This document shows, piece after piece, positions 26,452-35,211 of a DNA stretch of 64,000 nucleotides. A program made the translations under genes and the position numbers. This DNA comes from a bacterium (GTDB taxonomy: Bacteria; Cyanobacteriota; Vampirovibrionia; Gastranaerophilales; Gastranaerophilaceae), in assembly GCA_017542305.1 (NCBI GenBank), contig JAFXXK010000007.1:1-64000 (forward strand). Reading direction: 5' to 3'. The notes beneath the pieces were generated by a model. It had not been told where the DNA came from and did not search any database. It saw only the letters and a program-made list of their open reading frames with translations. Positions within the stretch are counted from its first letter, which is position 1. Each line of letters opens with the position of its first letter.

Positions 26452-27441
26452 ATGATTGATATTTTATCTGATGCAAGTTGGTTAAATCCGCAGGTAGATT
26501 TTCTTGTATTTTTACAGAATATAAGAATGGCACATTCGGATATTTTTAATAAATTCTTTTTATCAATAACGATATTTGGGGAAGTATGGTTACCGTCATT
26601 AATATGCGCAATAGTCTACTGGTGTTTTAGTTCAAGAAATGGTTTATATATGTTTTCACTTTTGAGTTTGAATGTACTTATCACCCATTTTTTGAAATTA
26701 ATAGCAGGGGTGTATCGCCCGTGGGTGTTAAGCAACAGAGTAAAACCCATAGAAACGGCATTACGTTTTGCAACGAGTTATTCTTTCCCGAGCGGTCATT
26801 CGGCTATGTCATCATCAGTTCTTGGCGGATTAGCATTTATTTTAAGGAAATATAAGGCTGCAGTTGCTGCTGTTATCATATTGGTTTTAATGATAGGATT
26901 TTCGAGATTATGGCTTGGCGTACACACTCCACAGGATGTAATTGTCGGATTTTCTACCGGTTTGATATTAATATTTGCGGGACATTATCTTATAAATTGG
27001 GCAGAACAAGATAAAAACAGATATTTATATATTCTTATTGCAGTCAATATTTTGACAATAATAGGAATGATTTATATCCGGTATTTTAATCAATACCCAA
27101 TGAATTACATTGACGGTAAAATCCTCGTAAATCCATTTAGCTCAATGAGAAATACCGTAATATTTTACGGTTACGCTTTGGGATTAATTAACGGCGGAAT
27201 GTTGTGCAGAAGATTTTTCCCGTTTGATGCAAAAAACGGCGGGGTAAAAGTCAGAATTGCCAGAGGTGTTGTAGGGGCATTATTGCTTGTATATTTACTT
27301 AGAGGACCTGCTCAATATGTTTTGGATAATCCTTTGAGGTGGTCAGTATCATTTGGATTAATGTTCTTATTCGGAATTACTATTACGGCAATATATCCTC
27401 TGATATTTACCGCAATCGAAAAGAAATTTTGTAAAGAGTAA
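26452..27441 (+). CDS. PAP2 superfamily membrane phosphatase
   Basis: The 329-residue polytopic protein has the PAP2 phosphatase signature in order: K-x6-RP (KLIAGVYRPW, about 79-88), SYSFPSGHSAMSSS (about 107-120) and SRLWLGVHTPQDVIVG (about 153-168). The catalytic His residues and Arg are present. A further set of helices follows the catalytic part. The family removes phosphate from lipid phosphates, for instance undecaprenyl diphosphate. Proximity to uppS makes that substrate plausible but unproven. I used ATG 26452, since the GTG at 26440 lies within GGAGG, the ribosome binding site. Confidence 0.9.
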   Translation: MIDILSDASWLNPQVDFLVFLQNIRMAHSDIFNKFFLSITIFGEVWLPSLICAIVYWCFSSRNGLYMFSLLSLNVLITHFLKLIAGVYRPWVLSNRVKPIETALRFATSYSFPSGHSAMSSSVLGGLAFILRKYKAAVAAVIILVLMIGFSRLWLGVHTPQDVIVGFSTGLILIFAGHYLINWAEQDKNRYLYILIAVNILTIIGMIYIRYFNQYPMNYIDGKILVNPFSSMRNTVIFYGYALGLINGGMLCRRFFPFDAKNGGVKVRIARGVVGALLLVYLLRGPAQYVLDNPLRWSVSFGLMFLFGITITAIYPLIFTAIEKKFCKE

Positions 27442-27443
27442 CA

Positions 27444-27476
27444 AAAAATTCCCTGCTTTATAAACAGGGAATTTTT
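27444..27476. terminator. Bidirectional terminator
   Basis: AAAAATTCCCTG (27444-27455) and CAGGGAATTTTT (27465-27476) form a perfect 12-base stem with a 9-base loop, flanked by A and T runs. It separates the convergent PAP2 and peptidase genes. Confidence 0.88.
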
Positions 27477-27489
27477 GTATCAATAATAT

Positions 27490-29208
27490 TTATGCAAGTT
27501 TATCAGCTAATTCGGTTTCCAGTGTACCGTTAAGTGTCTTGCTGATTTTTTTGAGTTTTTGTCCGATAAGCTCCATATTATCAGTCCAGACAAAATTATC
27601 TTTAACATATTTTTCAGCCTTGTCAAAATCCCCGTCAATCTGTATTCTGACAATCTCAGCAAGCATTTCTTTTGCTATCGGAACAACTTTATCAATATTA
27701 ACGTGAATTTTACCATCAATAATGTCGTAAGCTCCGCGTTCTGCAAAATATTTATTCTGCATTACGGTACGAACCCTGTGAGCCTGAGATAAAGTCGGTT
27801 TTGTCTTTAAGAAATTGTCCGCAATTGTGGTTACGATAATCTGTTTACGTTGTTCTTCAGTATACATACCGAGCTCTGTCAGCAAATCAACAAATGCCAA
27901 AGCCCCCATATCGGCTTTGTTTTCTTCTATGATATTTCTGTATTTGCCAAGTTTTTCGTTACCTTTTTTAGGTCCGAGAGAATGTGCATTCTCATGCCCT
28001 ATTGTAAACCAGTGATCAGCTTCGTCCAGATAATATTGATGTTGTTCTTTATCCAAAACAGCATCTAATCTTTCCTGCAATTTTTTCATATCACTTATAA
28101 ATCTGATTTGTCTGTGATAAACATTTCTTCTGCCGCCGCCAATTGTCAGGGATAATTTGTCATCATTCGGAAGATTTTCCGCCAGAGTAATTCCGCCTCT
28201 GTATTGACCGACATCCCCTGTTGCCGTAACCATATCAACATCAACCATTGTCTGTTTTGTATCTTCATCGGGTTTTATATTTTGTTCATATTCATCGTTG
28301 TAAGGCATATTTTTTGCTAATGTCGGCAGATATTTTTTTATTGCCATAAGGGCATCTGTACCTTTTTTGTTGATAATACCTACACGACCGCCAAGAAAAT
28401 CTTTCGGAATCGGTGAAATATTGTTATCATCCAAAAGCTGCTTCAATTCAGGATTTTCAATTACACTTCCCGTCATTTCGTCCGCATAATTCTCTCTTGT
28501 AATAGTAAATTCAAGCGGAGTATCCTGCAGGGTTGCCCATTTTTTATCTGCATAAGCATCAAGCATCGGGTCTGCCGTTCTCAGAGCTTTTGCCTGTAAT
28601 TTAAGATACTCGTTAAAATCCGCGTTAGTCGAAACTTCGCTTGCTTTATCAAGTTCATCCGCCATTTTTGCAAAATCATCTTTGAACTTTTCAATATAAT
28701 CAATTCCGATTAATTCATCGCCGTCACGCTCGACAACAGAACGCTGAGTGAGAATTTTTTTGACTTTATCGGCTTTACCTTCTTTGAGCATCTTAATCAA
28801 AATTGAATGAAATTCCTCTTTAGATAAATCTTTCGGGTAGCAGCCTTTACCTGCCAAACCCGGAGCCTCTTTTGCCAAAAATATCGGTTCCGATAGTGTA
28901 TCTATTGCATTAACACCCTTTTGTGCATCAAAAAGAATTTTTGTTAACTCTGCCTGTTTATTGCCTTTTTTAATTTCTTCTTCCAAAAATGCTTTAAACG
29001 GTAAATTATCGGGATGGTCAAGCTGCATATCAATAACTTCCAAAATATTAGCTGCTCTGACAAGATGTTTTAATGCCTCTTTATCACCGTCTGCAAGTTC
29101 AAGATATTCGGGGGCATCGGCTTTTAAAAATTTTTTTGTCATCAAATAATCTTTATGAGTTCTCTTTTCTAATTCTTCCATAGAAAGATTAAGGGTATAA
29201 TTTGTCAT
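27490..29208 (-). CDS. M49-like zinc metallopeptidase (DPP III-related)
   Basis: The 572-residue cytoplasmic protein has HENAHSLGP near residue 404 and EENKADMGALAF about 27 residues later. These give an HExxH zinc site plus the distal Glu and Asp, as in M49 dipeptidyl peptidase III-like enzymes. The classical DPP III motif has one extra residue in the His-Glu helix, which this group lacks. The all-helical N-terminal half is typical. No signal peptide is present. It is a single-gene unit between a terminator and the ABC permease. Peptide specificity cannot be predicted. Confidence 0.78.
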   Translation of the reverse strand: MTNYTLNLSMEELEKRTHKDYLMTKKFLKADAPEYLELADGDKEALKHLVRAANILEVIDMQLDHPDNLPFKAFLEEEIKKGNKQAELTKILFDAQKGVNAIDTLSEPIFLAKEAPGLAGKGCYPKDLSKEEFHSILIKMLKEGKADKVKKILTQRSVVERDGDELIGIDYIEKFKDDFAKMADELDKASEVSTNADFNEYLKLQAKALRTADPMLDAYADKKWATLQDTPLEFTITRENYADEMTGSVIENPELKQLLDDNNISPIPKDFLGGRVGIINKKGTDALMAIKKYLPTLAKNMPYNDEYEQNIKPDEDTKQTMVDVDMVTATGDVGQYRGGITLAENLPNDDKLSLTIGGGRRNVYHRQIRFISDMKKLQERLDAVLDKEQHQYYLDEADHWFTIGHENAHSLGPKKGNEKLGKYRNIIEENKADMGALAFVDLLTELGMYTEEQRKQIIVTTIADNFLKTKPTLSQAHRVRTVMQNKYFAERGAYDIIDGKIHVNIDKVVPIAKEMLAEIVRIQIDGDFDKAEKYVKDNFVWTDNMELIGQKLKKISKTLNGTLETELADKLA

Positions 29209-29262
29209 AATAAAGCTCCTTTTTTGAGAGAATTATAACATTTTTTATGCCCTTTGACAAGG

Positions 29263-30087
29263 CTACTCCTTAACCCCGCCCTGCATAATATCATTTATAA
29301 AATATTTTTTACCGAGCAAAAAGACCCCAATAACAGGAATTGTACAGATAACAGAACACGCTAATAATTCGCCCCACAGAGTAATTTCTCTGAAACTGCC
29401 TTTAAATATTGCAAGTCCAACAGGCAAGGTTCTCATGCTCTCGGAATTTGTAACGATTAACGGCCACATAAAACTGTTCCAGGTAGTTACAAAGGTAAAT
29501 AATGCCAGCGTAACAACAGTCGGCAAAGCTAACGGCAATGCTATTCTAAAGAAACTTTCAAACAAGTTACATCCGTCAATTTTAGCGGCTTCTTCAAGAT
29601 CTTTGGGGTAATTAAGGAAATACTGCCTCATCATAAAAACACCAAATCCGCCAAATAACCCCGGTAAAATTAATGCCCAATATGTGTCTATTAAATGCAT
29701 TTCTCTCATCAGGAAAAATAATGGAATTATATTTACCTGAGGGGGAATTAGCATTGTAATAAGGATTATTAAAAATATAGTATCTCTACCCCAAAATTTC
29801 AGCCTTGCAAATGCGTACCCTGCCATTGAAGCAAACAATACCTGTCCGACAGTAGTAACTGCAGCAACTAACAGACTGTTAAAGAAATATCTCGATAACG
29901 GAATCTGAACAAATACATTTTTATAATTTTCAAAAGTTAATCCGGTATAAAAAAGATTTCCCGCCTGATTAAAAATTTCATCATTTTTCACAAATGACAG
30001 GTTAACCATCACAAAAAACGGATAGAGCATACTTATCGCAATAAGAATTAAAATTAAATATCCAAAATATACTCTCAACTTTCCCAT
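29263..30087 (-). CDS. Carbohydrate ABC transporter permease, MalG/UgpE type
   Basis: The 274-residue inner-membrane protein has six predicted helices and the EAA loop EEAAKIDGCNLFESFFRIALP (about 190-210), which docks on the ATPase. The DIMQGGVKE C-terminus is typical of the MalG class. Such permeases work with a MalF-type partner, a binding protein and an ATPase, but none is visible within several kilobases. Its 5' side faces yidC across a 140-base divergent gap. The partners must lie elsewhere, or the gene is an orphan remnant. Confidence 0.9.
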   Translation of the reverse strand: MGKLRVYFGYLILILIAISMLYPFFVMVNLSFVKNDEIFNQAGNLFYTGLTFENYKNVFVQIPLSRYFFNSLLVAAVTTVGQVLFASMAGYAFARLKFWGRDTIFLIILITMLIPPQVNIIPLFFLMREMHLIDTYWALILPGLFGGFGVFMMRQYFLNYPKDLEEAAKIDGCNLFESFFRIALPLALPTVVTLALFTFVTTWNSFMWPLIVTNSESMRTLPVGLAIFKGSFREITLWGELLACSVICTIPVIGVFLLGKKYFINDIMQGGVKE

Positions 30088-30226
30088 AAGCTGATTTTAT
30101 AATAATTACATTTATATTTCAAGTTTATCGGATAAGTCATATACTCAAACATACTTGACTATAGGGCATTTTTATAATACCTTGTAATAAGATTATAATT
30201 TATGAATAAATAAGAGGATTAGGGAA

Positions 30227-31312
30227 TTGGATTTTGTTACACTAACGATAAAAGTACTAAAACTATTAGCTTCATTTTGCGGAAGTTACGGACTCGCAAT
30301 TGTAGTCTTAACATTGATTATGAGAGCTTGCTTATGGCCTTTCAATACTTCACAGCAAAGAAATATGAGAACAATGCAGGCTTTACAGCCAAAAATGAAA
30401 GCTATTCAGGAGCGTTATAAAAGTAATCCTCAGATGATGCAACAAAAAATGATGGAGTTCTACAAAGAACACAAATTTAATCCTATGGGCGGATGTTTGC
30501 CATTGCTAATTCAAATGCCTATATTCATTCTTTTGTACTCATCATTAATGAGCCCTCAATTTATCCAGATTGCAGGGGATTCAAAATTCTTATTCATAAA
30601 CAGACTTGATACAACGTTGAAAGCCAGTGCCGGTATTTCTAATGACGGAACTATGGGTGTTGCTAAAGAACATAAATTTATGCCCGGGAAAGTTGCAAAA
30701 GTATATATAGGTGATGAAATTCTTGAAAATGTAAAAATTTCTAATCCTAAAAATGCCGTAGAAGTTCAAGGTGAGATTGAACCCGGTAAAGATATGGATT
30801 TAAAGATAAGTCTTGACCACCTTGATTTAAAATTCTCCCAGTTAAAAGATGTTGATAAGGCAGAAATTACTGTTACAGATGTTAATACAAGAGAAAATGA
30901 GAATTTAACATTTAATCGACAAGGAGAAGATTTGCTTGTAGCATCTGTTCCTACTATTCCTATTAATACGGCTTGGCATTTCGATGTAATAATATTGATT
31001 GCATTATTTGGTATTACAATGTGGCTGTCGCAGAAATTAATGATGGCTATAAACAAGAAAAATACTGATATTGACCCGGCTCAACAAGCTATCCAAAAAT
31101 CCATGGGAACTTTTATGCCGATAATGATAATGTTTACATTTATTATTATCCCTATCCCGGCCGGTGTGTTTATTTATCTTATCGTAAGCAACCTTGTTCA
31201 GATAGTTCAGACAGTAGTAGTAAATAAACAACTTGATGCGGAAGAAGCAGCTAAGAAAAATGCCGTAAGCGACATTGATTTAGCTAATGCCAAAAACGTT
31301 ACGAAAGAATAA
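30227..31312 (+). CDS. yidC: Membrane protein insertase YidC/Oxa1
   Basis: The 361-residue protein inserts and folds inner-membrane proteins. Its N-terminus is a membrane helix. A positively charged cytoplasmic loop follows (RNMRTMQALQPKMKAIQERY), then FNPMGGCLPLLIQMPIFILLY. A soluble domain of about 120 residues sits between helices 2 and 3, and then come the C-terminal helices with FIIIPIPAGVFIYLIVSN. The soluble insertion sits later than the large N-terminal periplasmic domain of proteobacterial YidC. I accept the TTG start at 30227 after GAGG; no nearer ATG fits. queA follows 3 bases downstream. Confidence 0.92.
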   Translation: MDFVTLTIKVLKLLASFCGSYGLAIVVLTLIMRACLWPFNTSQQRNMRTMQALQPKMKAIQERYKSNPQMMQQKMMEFYKEHKFNPMGGCLPLLIQMPIFILLYSSLMSPQFIQIAGDSKFLFINRLDTTLKASAGISNDGTMGVAKEHKFMPGKVAKVYIGDEILENVKISNPKNAVEVQGEIEPGKDMDLKISLDHLDLKFSQLKDVDKAEITVTDVNTRENENLTFNRQGEDLLVASVPTIPINTAWHFDVIILIALFGITMWLSQKLMMAINKKNTDIDPAQQAIQKSMGTFMPIMIMFTFIIIPIPAGVFIYLIVSNLVQIVQTVVVNKQLDAEEAAKKNAVSDIDLANAKNVTKE

Positions 31313-31314
31313 TT

Positions 31315-32364
31315 ATGCTTATTTCGGAATACGATTATAATTTACCCGAAGAATTAATTGCACAGCTGCCCGCTGATAAACGCCAAAATTCTAAAATGCT
31401 TGTGCTGGATAAATCCAAAAAAACAATAGAGCATAAACATTTTTACGACATTGTTGATTTAATTGATGAAAATTCCGTACTTGTACTAAACAATACAAAA
31501 GTTTTACCGGCAAGATTATACGGTATAAAGGAAGAAACCGGTGCGAAAATCGAAGTATTTTTGCTTGAAAAAACAGACTCTGATAAAAATTGGAAGTGTC
31601 TTATAAAACCATCTAAAAGGGTAAAACCCGATACAATTATCAAAATATCCGAAGAACTTTCCGTAAAGGTAATAAAATCACTTGAAGATGCCGGAGAGTG
31701 GCTTGTTGAATTAATATATGACGGGAATTTAACCGATATTCTGCACCGTGTCGGGAATATTCCGCTTCCGCCATATATTGAAAGAAAAATGGAATCGGAA
31801 GATATTAAAAAACTTGATTTTGAACGTTATCAGACAGTTTACGCTAAAGACGAGGGTTCTGTTGCCGCTCCGACAGCAGGTTTGCACTTTACCGAAGAAA
31901 TTCTGAAAAAGCTGCAGGATAAAGGAGTCGATATAATATATGTAACTCTTAACGTCGGCATGGGAACATTCCGACCCGTAAAATGCGAGAAGGTGGAAGA
32001 CCACATTATGCACTCCGAAACTTTTGAAATCACTCAGGAGGCAGCCGATAAAATCAATAAAGCAAAAGAACTTGGTAAAAAAATTATCGCAGTCGGTACA
32101 ACTTCAGTCAGAACACTGGAAACTGCATACCAAAAATACGGCTGTATAAAAGCCTGACATGACAGCTCAAAGTTATTCATTTATCCGCCTTATGAATTTA
32201 AAGTCGTTGACAGATTAATAACAAATTTCCATCTGCCAAAATCAACATTACTAATGCTTGTAAGCGCCTTTGCAGGTAAAGATTTTATATTCAAAGCATA
32301 TCAAGAAGCTATTGAAAACAAATATCGCTTCTTTAGTTACGGGGATTGCATGTTTATCCGCTAA
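31315..32364 (+). pseudogene. queA: S-adenosylmethionine:tRNA ribosyltransferase-isomerase with in-frame TGA
   Basis: QueA adds the epoxycyclopentane part of queuosine to tRNA. The frame opens at ATG 31315 with MLISEYDYNLPEELIAQLPA and runs to a TGA at 32155-32157. It then continues in the same frame as [38 protein letters not shown] and ends [13 protein letters not shown] at TAA 32362-32364. Together this is 349 positions, the normal QueA length. The codons after TGA are clearly conserved QueA sequence, so one base change, readthrough or a consensus error separates the parts. Context is GCC-TGA-C. Another gene here (53565) ends in TGA after ATG AGG, so wholesale recoding is unlikely. I call it a possible pseudogene. 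Confidence 0.85.
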
Positions 32365-32365
32365 A

Positions 32366-34240
32366 TTATGCAGAATAGATTTTTAATGTTCTTTCGGTAT
32401 TCTTTTGGACAACAGCTTTTGCGGATTCGTATTCTGTCTGTAATGCACTGTGTTCGGTATCTATCAGCTTTAATACACTGTCATACTGTTTATCTTTATC
32501 TTCAAGAACTCTTTGTTTTCTTTCATATTCGGCCTGAGCTTTTGCAACCGCTTTATCATCAGTCTGTTCTACAATATCGAGTGCATTTTTATACGGAGTA
32601 GCAACCCAGTCATATTTCTTGATACCTGAACCGAGTTTACTCGGATTAGCATAATCAACTCTTTCAATTATAATAGCACCTGTTTCAAGTGCGGTTTTAA
32701 GCCATTCTGCGCTGTTCATTAAACCGTCTTCAAGAATATCCCAACGTTTTTGATTAGTAAATAAACCGTTAAGAGTATTGGTTGTAGCAAACTGGTTAGT
32801 GGTATAACCGTCTTTCTGTTGTGAATCACCATTCATTCTGTGCCAAAGATTTACATACCATTGTGCATCGTCAGGAAGTGTATATGAATAAGTTTCTTCT
32901 TCAATTGTTGCTTCAATTTCTTCCATTTCCGGTTCTTCATCGAGCCATCTTTGGTAATCTTCATCATATGCATCCTGGTCAAATTTATCTTCTTGTTCAA
33001 TAAATGCATTTTTTAAATCATGGTAAGCAAAGTGTAATATAGAATCGTAAGCATTCTGTAACGAGAAAGTATATTCAGAACCATATTCACTCCATGTTAT
33101 AGAGCGATATGTCATATTGGCTGTACCAATATCATATCCCATACCATAATCCAAATCTACTATTTTTTGATATACAGATTTAAGTTGTGGTTGATTATTG
33201 CTATCATAGTAATAATCACTCATTAAAACTTTAGCTTTTGCATTCAAATCACCTGCTTTAGCAGAATTCCAATCCTCTAATGTAATATCTACTCCACCTT
33301 CACCGCAACATATTGCTAATGGAGTTGCATCCGGTTTAAGCAATTGAGTAAGTTCATCTGAATCATCTCTACGATATCCGTTATTATTATCCCACCAATG
33401 TCCAAAAGGATATGAATACTGTGTATCGGAAACAGTTATTGGATCTCCTAAAGAAGTATAATGATCACCGTTTTCAAGTAAATGGCTTAATGCATGGCAA
33501 TAACATAATCTGTTCATATCATCGATACCGCCACCGCCAATTTGTGAACCTGATTCATCAAACATTCTTATAAATACATAATCGTCACCCTGATGTTCAT
33601 AAGAAGAAACTTTTCTACCCTGACTATCATAAAATTCCTGATCCGGAATATCTAATTCTCTTGCAAGATAGCCAATAGCACATATAAAACAAGTTCTGGT
33701 TGACCATAAAAATTTATCATAGTAGTCATAATTTACGGCATTTTCTTGTTCTATCCAATAAATAGGATCTGCAGGATCAGGTTTTCTGGTTTCCCACTCT
33801 TTGTGTTTCTTATCCCAATCATCATAAGCAAGCTGATAATCCGGATTAACAACAGTATGAATTTCTGATTCCTCAATCGGATCAAAACCGTATTTTGCAA
33901 GAAATTCATTAATATCTGCACTGTCTTCATAATTTGCGGCATCTTTTTCTGATACCAAAACTTGTCCGCTTGCATTAACAAGAGCATACTGATTTTTGAT
34001 AGGAGAATAAGTCATTAATTCTGAGCCTGTTAATGGTACATAAACCTTTTCACCGTCATCATTATAGGTAGAATATGTCAAAGCAGTTTTGTTCATTGCA
34101 TTAACATATTCTTCACTGATTTTAGCTGTATCCATAGCAAGAGCTTCTTTTGCACGCGAAATCTGCTGTGAACGTAATTCTAACGTTGACAGTCTTGAAG
34201 TTATGCTCAATAATTTCGCCTGTGAAGCTGCTAATCCCAT
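32366..34240 (-). CDS. Large hypothetical protein with coiled-coil ends
   Basis: The 624-residue protein begins MGLAASQAKLLSITSRLSTL with a helical, heptad-like N-terminus and ends in a helical coiled coil (KAVAKAQAEYERKQRVLEDK onward, to NTERTLKIYSA). The middle is rich in Tyr, Asp and Trp. Helical coiled-coil termini around a variable core resemble flagellin- or hook-type filament proteins, an analogy only. I recall similar N-termini in gut Gastranaerophilales proteins of unknown function. There is no classical signal peptide. The gene is convergent with queA, with 1 base between the ends. GGAAA lies upstream of ATG 34240. Confidence 0.7.
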   Translation of the reverse strand: MGLAASQAKLLSITSRLSTLELRSQQISRAKEALAMDTAKISEEYVNAMNKTALTYSTYNDDGEKVYVPLTGSELMTYSPIKNQYALVNASGQVLVSEKDAANYEDSADINEFLAKYGFDPIEESEIHTVVNPDYQLAYDDWDKKHKEWETRKPDPADPIYWIEQENAVNYDYYDKFLWSTRTCFICAIGYLARELDIPDQEFYDSQGRKVSSYEHQGDDYVFIRMFDESGSQIGGGGIDDMNRLCYCHALSHLLENGDHYTSLGDPITVSDTQYSYPFGHWWDNNNGYRRDDSDELTQLLKPDATPLAICCGEGGVDITLEDWNSAKAGDLNAKAKVLMSDYYYDSNNQPQLKSVYQKIVDLDYGMGYDIGTANMTYRSITWSEYGSEYTFSLQNAYDSILHFAYHDLKNAFIEQEDKFDQDAYDEDYQRWLDEEPEMEEIEATIEEETYSYTLPDDAQWYVNLWHRMNGDSQQKDGYTTNQFATTNTLNGLFTNQKRWDILEDGLMNSAEWLKTALETGAIIIERVDYANPSKLGSGIKKYDWVATPYKNALDIVEQTDDKAVAKAQAEYERKQRVLEDKDKQYDSVLKLIDTEHSALQTEYESAKAVVQKNTERTLKIYSA

Positions 34241-34320
34241 AATAATTTCCTTTCACCATGCTTTACGGCGTTTTAAACCGAATTCTTTAGAATATGTTAA
34301 GCAATTGTTACAATTATAAT

Positions 34321-35211
34321 TTAGTTAAAAAAATCATAAAAATGGAAAAACTGAAACGGATTTTTTAATATAATTTTTTCAAGATAGTTTGTATATGAAG
34401 TTATCATATCTTTTTCATTCAAAGAATTTTGTTTTTCAAGATATATTTTGTACTGCTTGCCGATTTTTACGGCAGATATGTAATACACAGGCACATCCAT
34501 AAGTTTTGCCAACTTAAATGTACCTTTCGGGAGTAAAATATCTTTTGAAAACAGTTTTGCTTTAAGACTTTTTGTATCATTGTTTTGGGCTAATCTGTCA
34601 CCCGCAATAAATACTACTTCACCTTTTTCAAGATTTTCTTTTAATTCAATACCGGTAGTTAATCCTATATCTTCAACAGGGAAAAACCTTACGGGAAATT
34701 CTTTTTTTATACTCCGCAGAAAATCATTAAAAATTTGGCTTTGTTTGTTACTCATAAAAATATTAACATTATGTTTTAATTGGGTAGCTTCATTCAAAAA
34801 TAAAGCCTGCATAACCTCAATATTCCCAATATGGTCGCAGATAAAAAATACCCCGTTATTACTTTCAATATCCGATAACAATTGAGCCTTGTCATTATCA
34901 TTTTCAAATATAATTTGCTCTGTATCAAAATCTCCGCAATATACAAGAATTTTATCGGCAAGAGAATTCGCATAACTGTATATGTGCCTGAATTCATTAC
35001 CTAAAGACGGTTTTATACCTGTTTTATTTTCCGTTATTTTAAAGTATTTTTTAGAGTATTCTCTGATTTTAGAAGAAAAAACAAAAGTAAAAAAAGCGAC
35101 TAAAAATGCAATTAAATGCAGCATTTTCTTTCCGAAAATCTTGTATAAATACCAGGTTAAAATTAATCTTTTTTTCCCTGCGGATTGTTCTTTAACCTGA
35201 AACCACTGCAT
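34321..35211 (-). CDS. LpxL/HtrB-type acyltransferase of the polyene cluster
   Basis: The 296-residue membrane-bound acyltransferase belongs to the lipid A lauroyl/myristoyl transferase family. A basic N-terminus and a membrane helix near 35-50 come first. The catalytic H-x4-E motif is in CDHIGNIEVMQA (about 117-128), followed by VVFIAGDRLAQN near 190-200 and the DILLPKGTFKLAKLMDVPVYY region. In aryl polyene clusters such an enzyme probably attaches the polyene to a lipid. Its ATG overlaps the end of the MMPL gene by one base. Confidence 0.9.
   Translation of the reverse strand: MQWFQVKEQSAGKKRLILTWYLYKIFGKKMLHLIAFLVAFFTFVFSSKIREYSKKYFKITENKTGIKPSLGNEFRHIYSYANSLADKILVYCGDFDTEQIIFENDNDKAQLLSDIESNNGVFFICDHIGNIEVMQALFLNEATQLKHNVNIFMSNKQSQIFNDFLRSIKKEFPVRFFPVEDIGLTTGIELKENLEKGEVVFIAGDRLAQNNDTKSLKAKLFSKDILLPKGTFKLAKLMDVPVYYISAVKIGKQYKIYLEKQNSLNEKDMITSYTNYLEKIILKNPFQFFHFYDFFN

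Noticed and set aside
31315-32364. Genome-wide reassignment of TGA to an amino acid
   Set aside because: The radical SAM gene ends in TGA at 53563-53565 after a normal length, and Trp is written TGG throughout. The queA TGA is more likely a local change.
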